A DNA stretch of 64,000 nt from Rhodobacteraceae bacterium WD3A24 (GTDB lineage Bacteria; Pseudomonadota; Alphaproteobacteria; Rhodobacterales; Rhodobacteraceae), in NCBI GenBank assembly GCA_002967695.1, contig PUHN01000002.1, forward strand, positions 1 through 64,000, read 5' to 3'. The notes under the pieces are model-generated. The model searched no databases, was not told where the DNA came from, and saw only the letters and a program-made list of their open reading frames with translations. Position 1 is the stretch's first letter, and every line of letters starts with the position of its first letter. Made by a program: the position numbers and the translations under genes. Shown here one piece after another: positions 51,675 through 60,814 of this stretch.

Positions 51675-53179
51675 TCGAAAATCTCCTCATCGGGTTTGAG
51701 ACGGCGGCGAGCGCGCAGAACCTCGCATACTGCTTCGTGGGCGTCTTTCTCGGCACCTTTATCGGTGTGCTGCCCGGTGTCGGCCCGCTGGCCGCGGTGG
51801 CGATGCTCTTGCCCGTCTCGTTCTATCTGCCGCCCGAGACGGCGTTGGTGATGCTTGCCGGTGTCTACTACGGCGCGGAATATGGTGGATCGATCGCAGC
51901 TATTCTGCTCAACATTCCGGGCACGCCCTCGGCTTCGGTCAGCTGCATCGACGGCTATCCGATGGCTCGGGCCGGGCGGGCCGGCGTGGCACTAACGCTC
52001 ACCGCGGTGGCATCGCTTTTCGGCGGGTTGTTTGGCGTGGTGGTCATCGTCGCACTGGCTCCCCGCCTCGCCGAGTTCGCCCTGCTGTTCGGGCCTTGGG
52101 AGTATTTCGCTGTCATGGTGTTGGGGCTGATTGCGGCGTCGATCGTGAGCAGTTCGGGCGCGCTGCGTGGGGTGATGATGGTCTGTCTCGGCATTCTGCT
52201 GGGCACGGTCGGGCTAGATATAACGTCGGGGGTCGTGCGCTACTCCGGCGGCACGCAGGAGCTACGTGATGGTGTTGGCCTCGTCGTCGTCGCCATGGGC
52301 GTGTTCGGAATAGCCGAAGTCATGGCCTCTGCGCGGACGAACCGGCCGAGTTATGCGGGTGAGAATGTCGGGCTACGCAAGTTGCTGCCAGGTCGCGCCG
52401 ACTGGGGGCGCTTTACCGGGCCCGCAGTCCGAGGTTCGCTCGTGGGCTCCTTCGTCGGCACATTGCCGGGCACCGGCCAGACGGTCGCCTCCTTCCTGGG
52501 CTACGCCCTGGAAAAGAGGGTGTCGCGGCGGCCAGAGGACTTTGGCACCGGTGTTGTCGAAGGCCTTGTCGTTCCCGAATCCGCCAACAACGCCGCGGCC
52601 CAGACGGCCTTTATCCCAACGCTCACGCTGGGGATCCCGGGTAGCACGACGATGGCCCTCATGCTCGGGGCCCTGATGGTCCACGGCATCGACCCGGGTC
52701 CGCGCATGCTAAGCCAGCATCCGGAGCTGTTCTGGGGGCTGGTGGTCAGTTTTGTCTTCGGAAATCTTTTCCTGCTGATCCTGAACATCCCGCTGATCGG
52801 GCTGTGGGTCCGCGTGCTGCGGGTGCCGCACCACTTCCTCTACCCTGCGGTCGTGTTGCTGATCTGCGTGGGCGTCTATTCCATTGCCAACTCGATGTTC
52901 GACGTCTGGCTCGCGCTCGCCTTCGGGTTCCTCGGCTACATACTGCGGCTGTGGCGCTACGAGCCGGCACCCATGCTGATCGGTTTTGTGCTCGGCCCGA
53001 TGATGGAGGAATACTTCCGCCGCGCGATGCTGCTGTCGCGTGGTGACGCAACGAGCTTCCTTGAGCGCCCGGGAAGTGCGACCCTCCTCGTCGCGGCTCT
53101 GGCATTGCTGCTGTGGTCTGCGGTTCCCCGCGGGACATGGTCGCGCCTTCTTACCCGTGGCTTCGCACCTAAACGTTGA
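51665..53179 (+). CDS. tctA: TTT transporter large membrane subunit
   Basis: The 504-residue permease has about 12 membrane segments and both TctA repeat motifs, FIGVLPGVGPLAAVAMLLP early and FVGTLPGTGQTVASFLG in the middle, plus the LLNIPGTPSASVS and LGIPGSTTMALML loops. It is the ion-coupled channel of the system with TctB and the 49278 binding protein. Unlike the fused permease at 16461, this operon keeps TctA and TctB separate. The ATG at 51665 lies inside the tctB end. Confidence 0.93.
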   Translation: MGLIENLLIGFETAASAQNLAYCFVGVFLGTFIGVLPGVGPLAAVAMLLPVSFYLPPETALVMLAGVYYGAEYGGSIAAILLNIPGTPSASVSCIDGYPMARAGRAGVALTLTAVASLFGGLFGVVVIVALAPRLAEFALLFGPWEYFAVMVLGLIAASIVSSSGALRGVMMVCLGILLGTVGLDITSGVVRYSGGTQELRDGVGLVVVAMGVFGIAEVMASARTNRPSYAGENVGLRKLLPGRADWGRFTGPAVRGSLVGSFVGTLPGTGQTVASFLGYALEKRVSRRPEDFGTGVVEGLVVPESANNAAAQTAFIPTLTLGIPGSTTMALMLGALMVHGIDPGPRMLSQHPELFWGLVVSFVFGNLFLLILNIPLIGLWVRVLRVPHHFLYPAVVLLICVGVYSIANSMFDVWLALAFGFLGYILRLWRYEPAPMLIGFVLGPMMEEYFRRAMLLSRGDATSFLERPGSATLLVAALALLLWSAVPRGTWSRLLTRGFAPKR

Positions 53180-53586
53180 TGACGGTGTCCGCGGCCTTGC
53201 GCGGCGCGGGGACAGGGAATGGCCGTGTCCCCTTGGGAGCCGCCGTCGTCACAGGGGTCGAGCCCGACATGTTGGGCGGCAACCGGGAATGGCTTGCTCT
53301 CGCCAGGTGGGCGGGCGGCCCGACCCGTGGGTCGCGACGAAGTCCTAGGAGACCCGGCTGATCGTGATGGGGATGCATTCCGCCGCCGCCAGCATCTGCG
53401 GTCCAAAGCTCCAAAAGTGGCAACATCTCAGCGTCCAACGCTACTACCCGGCCCTGGATCGGATTTGTCACTCAGGATCGGCGAGAACGAATGAAAGGGG
53501 TGCTTGCACTTACACATGTTGCGATCGTTCCAGGCCTGCCATCGTGTCCGCGTGCAGCACCAGCTCTCGCGATATTACGAAGCGCC
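53180..53586. other. 407-base stretch with the second dispersed repeat
   Basis: Besides the repeat at 53191-53283 it shows only shadow frames. The hairpin GGGGACA-N11-TGTCCCC, about 30 bases after tctA, could help end that transcript. Confidence 0.5.
53191..53283. repeat. Dispersed repeat, copy 2
   Basis: Partner of 46985-47079, in the same orientation. It begins just after the tctA stop and conserves the hairpin and the minus-strand GDTAIPCPRA reading. Confidence 0.65.
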
Positions 53587-54390
53587 TCATGGCCCTCTTG
53601 CATTTGAGCTGGCCAGCGGCACGACGATCGGACAGCCCAGAAGCGGATGATCGAAGAGCGAGCAATCGATGCCGAAGACGCGCGCGATGATCTCCTCGGT
53701 CATCACCTCGCCGGTGGCGCCGCTTGCCGCGACGCGACCGGCACGGAACATGACGATGTGGTCGGCGTAGCGAGCCGCCATGTTGAGATCGTGCAGGACG
53801 ACCACGAAACTGCGTCCCTCTTCCCGGTTGAGGCTGCGCAGGAGCTCGAGAATTTCCAGTGAATGGGCGAGGTCGAGGTGGTTGGTCGGTTCGTCGAGCA
53901 GGATCGCCGGTGCCTCCTGCGCCAACACCATAGCGATCCAGGCACGCTGAAGCTGTCCGCCGGAAAGCGCGGCGATGGGACGCTCGCCGAGGTCGCTCAT
54001 CTCGGTGCGTCGGAGGGCCTGCTCCACCGCGTCATGGTCCTGCTGTGCCGGGCCGCGAAAGGCGCGCCGATGCGGAAAGCGGCCGAGCATCACCAGATCG
54101 CGCACGCGCAACTCATCCGGCGCGTCCGGGCTCTGCGAGAGCATTGCAATCTGTCGAGCAAGATCCTTCGCTCCCCAATCGCCGAGGGGCTTGCCGACAG
54201 CCTCCACCGCCCCGGACTGTGGTGTGATGAGCCGGCGCATGACCCGCAGGGCGGTGGATTTGCCGCTGCCGTTGGGGCCGCAAAGCGCCACGACCTGCCC
54301 TGCTGGGATCGTCAGGTCGAGCCCGTCGAAGACAAGATGGCCTTCATAGCCGGCCGTGACGTCACTAAGCCGCGCAAGCGCTTCAGGCAT
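53587..54390 (-). CDS. Iron-siderophore ABC transporter ATP-binding protein (FecE-type)
   Basis: The 267-residue ATPase has Walker A GPNGSGKST (residues 38-46), the signature ALSGGQLQRA (141-150) and Walker B ILLDEPTNHLDL (163-174), with the spacing of FecE/FhuC-type ATPases. It energises the two permeases encoded just upstream, overlapping the nearer one by 8 bases. The ATG at 54390 is used rather than the frame opening at 54435. The operon reads permease - permease - ATPase, divergent from its binding protein. Confidence 0.92.
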   Translation of the reverse strand: MPEALARLSDVTAGYEGHLVFDGLDLTIPAGQVVALCGPNGSGKSTALRVMRRLITPQSGAVEAVGKPLGDWGAKDLARQIAMLSQSPDAPDELRVRDLVMLGRFPHRRAFRGPAQQDHDAVEQALRRTEMSDLGERPIAALSGGQLQRAWIAMVLAQEAPAILLDEPTNHLDLAHSLEILELLRSLNREEGRSFVVVLHDLNMAARYADHIVMFRAGRVAASGATGEVMTEEIIARVFGIDCSLFDHPLLGCPIVVPLASSNARGP

Positions 54391-55423
54391 GGATCGCGCT
54401 CCTTCGCACCAGGAGATAGAGAAACAACGGGGCACCGATCAGCGCTGTCAGGGCGCCAGCAGGCAGCTCCAGCGGCGGCGCGATGACGCGCGCGATGATG
54501 TCGGCGCCCAGAACCAGACCGGCCCCCGCCAGCGCCGTGGCGCACAGGAAAGCGCGACCTCCATCCCCTATAATCAGCCGCGCCGCGTGCGGCGCGGTCA
54601 GCCCCACAAAACCGATCGCGCCCGCATGGGCCACCGCCACGGCCGTCAATACCACCGCGAGCGCGAGGAACGCTGCCTGTGCGGCGACGAGCGAAAGCCC
54701 GGTGGCGACGGCGCTGTCGTCGTCGAGACGCATTTGCCCGAGCGCGCGCGAGGCGACCCAAAGCACGGGCACCGCCACCGCGAGCGCCATGGCGAGCGTG
54801 GCGGCATCCGACCAGTGCGCCGCGCCCACCGTGCCTGTCATCCAGGTCATTGCCTGCCCGGCACGATAGACCGGGCCCAGGATCATCAGCATCGTCACCG
54901 CCGCCTTGGCCAGCGCAGCGAGCGCGATGCCGTATAGAATGACACTCAGTGGGCCACGGCCGCGTGGATCGGCGATCGTGAGCGCGGCCACGAGCACCGC
55001 GAAAACTGTCGCACCGAGAATCGCCGCGACTGGCTGCCAGTGAATCGAAACGCGCAGCGTGTTCGACTCATTGGAGAACAGCCACAGGAAAACCACAACA
55101 CCCAGCGCCGCACCGTCGGTGATGCCGAGCACGGAGGGCGCCGCCAGCGGATTGCGCGTGACCCGCTGCAGGATCGCACCGGCCAGTGCAAGTGCCGCGC
55201 CCGCCAGCAGGGCGAGTGCGACACGCGGCATCCGCAGCGTCCAGACGATGATTTCGTCGGTCCGGGGAGCCTCGCCGAGCAGTGCCTGCAGCACGCGGTC
55301 GGGCGGCATGAAGCTCGCACCGAGGCCGATCCCGAGGATGGTCAGCGCAACGACCCCCAGCCCGAAGACAAGGAGGGCCGCGTCCGCGCGCGGCCTTCGA
55401 CTGCTCTGCGACCAAGTGCTCAT
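54383..55423 (-). CDS. Iron-siderophore ABC transporter permease (FecD-type)
   Basis: The 346-residue FecCD-family permease has nine to ten membrane segments and the family blocks RMPRVALALLAGAALALAGAILQ (key run GAALALAGAILQ), NPLAAPSVLGITDGAALG and the late FVGLTAPHAARLI. It forms the inner-membrane channel as a heterodimer with the 55420 product. Start and stop overlap the neighbouring gene by ATGA. Confidence 0.92.
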   Translation of the reverse strand: MSTWSQSSRRPRADAALLVFGLGVVALTILGIGLGASFMPPDRVLQALLGEAPRTDEIIVWTLRMPRVALALLAGAALALAGAILQRVTRNPLAAPSVLGITDGAALGVVVFLWLFSNESNTLRVSIHWQPVAAILGATVFAVLVAALTIADPRGRGPLSVILYGIALAALAKAAVTMLMILGPVYRAGQAMTWMTGTVGAAHWSDAATLAMALAVAVPVLWVASRALGQMRLDDDSAVATGLSLVAAQAAFLALAVVLTAVAVAHAGAIGFVGLTAPHAARLIIGDGGRAFLCATALAGAGLVLGADIIARVIAPPLELPAGALTALIGAPLFLYLLVRRSAIHA

Positions 55424-56451
55424 GCTCGCGCTCCCGCACCCCGGCGCAGGAGGCCGATCAGAACCGGCACACCGACCAGGGCGAGAACGGCGCTGATCGG
55501 CGCCTCCTGCGGGGCGATGATGAGCCGCGCGACGATATCCGCGGTGATCGCGAGCGTCGCGCCCACCAGTGTCGCCAGAAGCGCAAGCTGCGCGCTCCCC
55601 AACGTCTGGCCGGACTTGATGGGAAGCCGTCGCGCGAGATGCGGGGCGACGAGGCCGAGAAAGACAACCGGCCCGGCCATCGCCACAGCGCCACCTGCCA
55701 GCACGGCCGCGAGCGAAAGCGCCAGCACGCGCACACGGATTACGGCGACGCCAAGTGCGGCGGCGCTGGTATCGTCCGCGCGCAGCGCATCCAGTGCCGG
55801 CGCGAGGGCGAGAGCGACGGGCAGGCCGACCATGAGCACGGGCATGCCAATGAGCAGCAGATCAAGGCCCCTGTCCGCGAAGCCGCCGGAGAGCCAGAAC
55901 AACAGCGTCTCGAGGGCTGTCTCGTCGATCAACAGCAGAACCTGGGTGAACGCGGCGAGCATCGCCGCCGTCGTCACGCCAGCCAGCAGCACCGTGTGCG
56001 CCTGTCCGCCCGGTCCAGCGAATGCCGCGAGGGTAAAGACGAAAAAGGTGGTGGCGAGCGCGCCGATCAGCGCCGCGCCAGCGATCTCGCCAAGTCCACT
56101 GACGCCGAAGGAGACGACCCCGAGAGAAACCGCGAATGCCGCTCCCGCGTTCACGCCCAGCAGACCGGGTTCGGCCAGCGGATTGCGCGAGACTGCCTGC
56201 ATCAAAAAGCCCGACAGGGCCAGCGCCGCCCCCGCCGCGGCTGCCACCAGCGTGCGCGGCACGCGCAGGGTGGTGACGATAAGCGCATCGGTCCCCTCGG
56301 CGCCCCCGAGGGCCGCCCAGACCGTCGCTGGAGAATAGACCCGCAGACCCAGATGCAGGCTCGCCAGCATCAACAGGCCAAGCGCGAGGACGAGGCACAG
56401 AACGGTGCGGGTGACGGTCACGGGCGTCTCCTTTGCCGATCCGATTGACAT
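55420..56451 (-). CDS. Iron-siderophore ABC transporter permease (FecC-type)
   Basis: The 343-residue FecCD permease shows PRTLVAAAAGAALALSGFLMQ (key run GAALALSGFLMQ), NPLAEPGLLGVNAGAAFAV and VFLGLVAPHLARRL. It is the first gene of the uptake operon, and the 92 bases between its start and the divergent binding-protein gene must hold both promoters. No clear Fur, RirA or Irr consensus was found there. A later GTG (VTVTRTV) is an alternative start. Confidence 0.92.
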   Translation of the reverse strand: MSIGSAKETPVTVTRTVLCLVLALGLLMLASLHLGLRVYSPATVWAALGGAEGTDALIVTTLRVPRTLVAAAAGAALALSGFLMQAVSRNPLAEPGLLGVNAGAAFAVSLGVVSFGVSGLGEIAGAALIGALATTFFVFTLAAFAGPGGQAHTVLLAGVTTAAMLAAFTQVLLLIDETALETLLFWLSGGFADRGLDLLLIGMPVLMVGLPVALALAPALDALRADDTSAAALGVAVIRVRVLALSLAAVLAGGAVAMAGPVVFLGLVAPHLARRLPIKSGQTLGSAQLALLATLVGATLAITADIVARLIIAPQEAPISAVLALVGVPVLIGLLRRGAGARA

Positions 56452-56543
56452 GTCCTAGTGAAATAGTCAACAAAGCGTCAGCCAGTCTGCGATCCGTGGG
56501 CAAGCCACCTTTGACAATCGACCTATCAACGAAAGGTGCTGCA

Positions 56544-57461
56544 ATGCTCGCATTCACACGAAGGCTGACGCTCTTCATCCTCCCGCTTGTTCTGGCTCTT
56601 GCTGCCGCGCCGCTTGCCGCGCGCGAGGTTGCCCACGCCATGGGCACGACCGATGTGCCCGACGAGCCGCAGCGCGTCGTGGTGCTGACCAACGAGGGCA
56701 CCGAGGCCCTGCTCGCGCTGGGCGTCCAGCCGGTGGGGGCGGCGAACTCGTGGAACGGCAACCCGTGGTGGGATCATATCGAGGCGCAAATGGGCGACGC
56801 GGTGCCCGTGGGCACGGAGAGCGCCGTCAATCTCGAACAGGTCGCGGCGCTGCAGCCCGACCTGATCATCGGCAACATGAGCCGGCAGGAGGAGATTTAT
56901 CCGCAACTCTCGGCGATCGCGCCGACGGTCATGTCGGAACGCCTGCGCGGCGACTGGAAGGTCAATTTCCGCCTCTATGCCGAGGCCTTGGGGCGCGTCG
57001 ACCGCGGCCGCGAAGTTATCGAGAGCTATGACCAGCGCGTGGCCGATTTGCGCGAGGCGCTCGGCGATCGCATCGAGGAAGAAGTCTCAGTCATTCGCTT
57101 CCTCGCCGGACAGATCCGCATCTACCAGCTCGACAGCTTCTCGGGCGTGTTGCTCGAAGACGTGGGGTTTGAGCGGCCCGAGATCCAGAACGAGGACAAC
57201 TTCGCCATCAGGACGGGCAAGGAGAGCATCCCCGACATGGATGGCGACCGCATCTTCTACTTCACCTACGACACCGGCAACGGCGATGGGGAAGCACTTG
57301 AGGACGAAGTGCTCTCCGATCCGCTCTGGCAGTCACTCAGCGCAGTGCAGGCTGGCCGGGTCCACGAGGTCAGCGATGCGATCTGGAACACTGCAGGTGG
57401 CGTCATCGCCGCCAACCTGATGCTCGAAGACCTCGCGCGCATTTACGATGTCGACCTCTGA
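56544..57461 (+). CDS. Iron-siderophore periplasmic binding protein
   Basis: The 305-residue protein has a signal peptide ending near LAAREV. The two-lobed class III binding fold shows QRVVVLTNEGTEALLALGVQPVG (key run LTNEGTEALLALG), then LEQVAALQPDLIIG, both typical of FecB/FatB-like proteins, and a C-terminal ARIYDVDL end. It delivers ferric siderophore to the divergent permease pair. AAAGG precedes the ATG at 56544. Its stop overlaps the next gene by 14 bases. Confidence 0.9.
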   Translation: MLAFTRRLTLFILPLVLALAAAPLAAREVAHAMGTTDVPDEPQRVVVLTNEGTEALLALGVQPVGAANSWNGNPWWDHIEAQMGDAVPVGTESAVNLEQVAALQPDLIIGNMSRQEEIYPQLSAIAPTVMSERLRGDWKVNFRLYAEALGRVDRGREVIESYDQRVADLREALGDRIEEEVSVIRFLAGQIRIYQLDSFSGVLLEDVGFERPEIQNEDNFAIRTGKESIPDMDGDRIFYFTYDTGNGDGEALEDEVLSDPLWQSLSAVQAGRVHEVSDAIWNTAGGVIAANLMLEDLARIYDVDL

Positions 57462-58230
57462 ACCGGCCGCGCCCGTGCAGGTGATCGCGGTGCACGACAT
57501 CAGCCCGTCGCTGCGCCGCGTGACCCTGCGCGCGCCCGATGGCCGGGCACCGTCACCCATAAGCCCCGCCGCCCATTGCCACCTTTTCTTTCCCGAGGCG
57601 CGCGAGACCGCGGTCGATTTCGAAACACGCCTGAACACCCGATCCGGTCCGCCGGGCCGGGTGTTCACTTACAGACGCATTCACACGGACGGCAGTTTCG
57701 ACGTGGACTTCGTGCGCCACGCGGGCGAGGGACCGGCCGCGCGCTGGCTGCGCCGCGCCCGTCCCGGCACAGTGATCGGCCATCGCGGGCCGGGTCGCGG
57801 CAAGCTGGACCCGAGCGCGGTTGGCGAGGGGGGCCTGTTCATTCTGGCAGATATGACGGCGCTTCCCGCCGCCCTCAGCCTGCTTGAGAATGCGCCGAGG
57901 CGGCGCGACGTGCAGGCGATCATCTCCGTGCGGCACTCTCACGACGACGTTGCCCTGCCGGCCTCGGTGCGATCTTCTGTTTGGCTCATCGCCGAAAGGC
58001 CCGGGGCGCTCATCGGCGCCTTGCGCACCCGCACTTTGCCAGCAAAAATCACCCTTTTTGCGGCCTGCGAAGCTGCGGAGATGCGCATGCTCCGGCGCTA
58101 CGCGTTGGATGAACTCGGGCTTGACCGAAGCCAGGTTGTCACCTCGGGCTACTGGAAGCGCGGCCTGACCGCGGAGCAGGTGGACAGAGCGAAGCGAAAG
58201 CCCGATTGGCTTGGAGATCTCGTGGGGTAA
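57448..58230 (+). CDS. Siderophore-interacting protein (FAD/NAD(P)H ferric reductase)
   Basis: The 260-residue protein has an FAD-binding barrel (with GPPGRVFTYRRI, then VDFVRHAGEGPAARWLRRARPG) and a C-terminal NAD(P)-binding SIP domain (ILADMTALPAAL, FAACEAAEMRMLRRY, VTSGYWKRGL). SIP-family enzymes reduce the iron of imported ferric siderophores in the cytoplasm to free it. It is translationally linked to the binding-protein gene, completing a binding-transport-release locus. Confidence 0.92.
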   Translation: MSTSEPAAPVQVIAVHDISPSLRRVTLRAPDGRAPSPISPAAHCHLFFPEARETAVDFETRLNTRSGPPGRVFTYRRIHTDGSFDVDFVRHAGEGPAARWLRRARPGTVIGHRGPGRGKLDPSAVGEGGLFILADMTALPAALSLLENAPRRRDVQAIISVRHSHDDVALPASVRSSVWLIAERPGALIGALRTRTLPAKITLFAACEAAEMRMLRRYALDELGLDRSQVVTSGYWKRGLTAEQVDRAKRKPDWLGDLVG

Positions 58231-58276
58231 GGCATGGTAGTGATCCGTGCCCCTGACAGGAGAGCCGGATCGCTAC

Positions 58277-59107
58277 ATGGGTGAGCTACTCGAGTTCTGG
58301 AACAACCTCTCTCCCGAGGCCGTCGGGCTTGCGGCCTTCTTCGTCGCCTGCGTCTTTATCGTTGTGGTCGGAGTTCCCCTCGCACGCCGTCTCGGCGAAC
58401 GGTTGAGGCGTTCGCTTAGGCGGCGGATGTCGAAACGGCGCCAAATGACCCCGTGGCACCGGCGCCAAAAGCAACGACGGCAGCGAGCAGCGCTGATGAA
58501 AGGCCTCGCGGTAATCGCGGTGCTGCCGGTGCTCGTCATCGGCGCTCTCCTTGCCGCCTATCTGGTTCTACCAGAGAGGTTCGGCTTCGTCGGCGTCTAC
58601 ATGGACAACGCCCGTGAGGTCGCGCAGTCGTGGATCACTGATGAGCGATCTTTCTCGACGTCAGAACCTCGGGTCGACCGGCGCGGGCAGTCCAGTTCCA
58701 CCGTGACCTCCGCATCAGTGCGCGTGATCGACGGCGACACGCTGGAATTGAACGGCCAGCGCATCCGCCTTCATGCCATCGATGCCCCCGAAAGATCGCA
58801 ACGCTGTGCCAGTGCTGATGGCGGCAACTGGAACTGCGCGGCTGCCGCCGAAAGGCGGCTGAGACAGCTTGTGTCGGGCAGCAATATGAGATGCGCGCAG
58901 CGCGACACTGATCGCTACGGGCGCTTGGTGGCGGTGTGCTACGCGGATGGGGTCGATGTGAACGAGGTGCTGGTGCGCGAGGGCCTCGCCTGGGCATATC
59001 GCCAGTATGGGCGGGACTATGTTGGCGCCGAACGCCGCGCGCGCAACGAAGCACGCGGCATATGGCAGGCCGAAACCATGCCTCCATGGGAATATCGCCG
59101 GCGGTAA
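58277..59107 (+). CDS. Membrane-anchored thermonuclease-like (SNase) protein
   Basis: The 276-residue protein has two membrane helices (about residues 12-35 and 73-98) flanking a very basic loop. A staphylococcal-nuclease domain (about 140-270) follows, with RVIDGDTLELNGQRIRL, IDAPE, the RYGRLVAVCY segment and LVREGLAWAYRQY. These hold the calcium-site and arginine positions of the SNase family. It would present a nuclease domain at the membrane. The ATG at 58277 is preferred over the frame opening at 58247. Confidence 0.88.
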   Translation: MGELLEFWNNLSPEAVGLAAFFVACVFIVVVGVPLARRLGERLRRSLRRRMSKRRQMTPWHRRQKQRRQRAALMKGLAVIAVLPVLVIGALLAAYLVLPERFGFVGVYMDNAREVAQSWITDERSFSTSEPRVDRRGQSSSTVTSASVRVIDGDTLELNGQRIRLHAIDAPERSQRCASADGGNWNCAAAAERRLRQLVSGSNMRCAQRDTDRYGRLVAVCYADGVDVNEVLVREGLAWAYRQYGRDYVGAERRARNEARGIWQAETMPPWEYRRR

Positions 59108-59210
59108 CCTCGCCTTGTATCGATCAAGGGCACATGCGCGACTGTCAAACGCGCTCTTGCCCAAGCCGATGTTAATGCATAATGATGAATGTGTTATTCG
59201 AGAGGTTCAC

Positions 59211-60188
59211 ATGATACCCGGTCTCGCCAGTCGTCGCCGCTTCTCCGATCTGTCCGAGCGCGAGATCCTCGCTCTCGCGATCTCGTCGGAAGAGGACGAC
59301 GCGCGTATCTACCGCAGCTATGCCGAACGCCTGCGCGAGGACTATCCCGCTTCGGCGGCGATCTTCGACGGCATGGCCGAAGAGGAGGACGGCCACCGCC
59401 AGAGCCTCATCGAAGCGCACGAGAAGCGCTTCGGCGACGTGATCCCGCTGATCCGGCGCGAGCATGTCGCGGGCTTCTACGCGCGCCGGCCGACCTGGCT
59501 GGTCGAGAACCTCTCGCTCGAGGATATCCGCGGCGAGGCCGAAGGAATGGAGCGGCAGGCGCAGCGCTTCTACGAACACGCGGCGCAACGCGTGAGCGAT
59601 GCGGGCACGCGCAAGCTCCTGGGCGATCTGGCCGCCGCCGAGGCTGGCCACCGTGCGACGGCCGACGAACTGGTGGCCGAGCACCTCGACAGCGAGACCC
59701 GCGCCGCCGAGGATCGCACCGCTCATCGCCAGTTCGTGCTGACCTGGGTGCAGCCCGGGCTTGCCGGGCTGATGGACGGCTCCGTCTCGACGCTCGCGCC
59801 GATCTTTGCGGCGGCTTTCGCCACGCAGGACCCGTGGACGACCTTCCAAGTCGGGCTTGCGGCCTCGGTCGGAGCGGGCATCTCGATGGGATTTACCGAG
59901 GCCGCCTCCGACGACGGGGAACTCTCGGGCCGCGGCAGTCCGCTCAAGCGCGGCGTCGCCTCAGGCGTGATGACGACGCTGGGCGGGATGGGGCACGCGC
60001 TGCCCTATCTGATCCCCGACTTCTGGGTGGCGACCTACATCGCGATCGCGGTCGTGATCGTCGAGCTCTGGGCAATCGTCTGGATCCAGAACCGCTACAT
60101 GCAAACGCCCTTCATGCGCGCCACAGTCCAGGTGGTCATCGGCGGCGCTCTGGTGCTGGCCGCCGGCATCCTGATCGGTGGCGGCTGA
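59211..60188 (+). CDS. mbfA: Membrane-bound ferritin-like protein (rubrerythrin domain + VIT1 domain)
   Basis: The 325-residue protein joins an N-terminal ferritin-like diiron domain (about 15-150, with SSEEDDARIYRSYAERL, MAEEEDGHRQSLIEAH and AAAEAGHRATADEL metal-ligand helices) to a C-terminal VIT1/CCC1 membrane domain (about 165-325). This is the MbfA architecture, an iron exporter that protects against iron and peroxide stress in alphaproteobacteria, often under Irr control. GAGAGG lies 6 bases before the ATG at 59211. I could not identify an Irr box in the leader. Confidence 0.92.
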   Translation: MIPGLASRRRFSDLSEREILALAISSEEDDARIYRSYAERLREDYPASAAIFDGMAEEEDGHRQSLIEAHEKRFGDVIPLIRREHVAGFYARRPTWLVENLSLEDIRGEAEGMERQAQRFYEHAAQRVSDAGTRKLLGDLAAAEAGHRATADELVAEHLDSETRAAEDRTAHRQFVLTWVQPGLAGLMDGSVSTLAPIFAAAFATQDPWTTFQVGLAASVGAGISMGFTEAASDDGELSGRGSPLKRGVASGVMTTLGGMGHALPYLIPDFWVATYIAIAVVIVELWAIVWIQNRYMQTPFMRATVQVVIGGALVLAAGILIGGG

Positions 60189-60814
60189 TTGTGCCGGGTG
60201 ATGGTCGACTGGCCGCCACGCTCGCGATGCTCCAAACGCCTCTTGGGCCGCATCGCCTCAGAGGCTCTGAGAGCGCCACTGAGAGTCATCCTCGACTTTG
60301 ACGACAAGTTGCTCGTCAGAAGCACGATGTCGCCTCCAGAGGCGCCTCAGGGGGCCCTGAGGGCGGCCTCAGGATCTGCACCTGCCCGACAAGAGGCTGA
60401 CTGCCGCGCGGGACGTCGCTTGGCCGGGCGCGTTCTTGAAGCTGGTAATTCACTTATGCCCACCGGAATGCGGCCGCAATTTATCCAGCCTCATGCGGCG
60501 ATCTTATGCCTGCTTCTGCGGCATGGGAGGCTGCGAAGTAAGTTACAGCTTATCTTGAGCCACTCGAGCGCCGAGAGCGAGGTGCCCGCGTAATAATTTA
60601 ACACCGACAAAGTAAACCCAACCAACACACCTCCCCCACACACCCACCTCCATCTTGTCCTTCACAACATGAGACCTCTGCGTCTACTTCTCCCTTGTCT
60701 CGGAGAGCGGAGGAGCGAAGCGACGAGCGCTCTCCTCAAGTTACATCACAGCTTTCCATCTTCGCAGACGACAGCCATCTTCTTGACGGTAACCGTCTAC
60801 CAGTTCCTCCTTCA
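60189..60814. other. 626-base non-coding stretch with a cluster of palindromes
   Basis: No gene is supported. Perfect palindromes lie at 60257-60271 (CTCAGAGGCTCTGAG), 60331-60344 (CGCCTC-CA-GAGGCG) and 60345-60362 (CCTCAGGG-GG-CCCTGAGG). After 60595 the plus strand becomes pyrimidine-rich. GACGGTAACCGTC (60785-60797) lies close to the 3' end of the next gene. Confidence 0.6.

Noticed and set aside
56452-56543. Fur, RirA or Irr box between the siderophore genes
   Set aside because: TTGAC/GTCAA half-sites are present but no established iron-box consensus fits.
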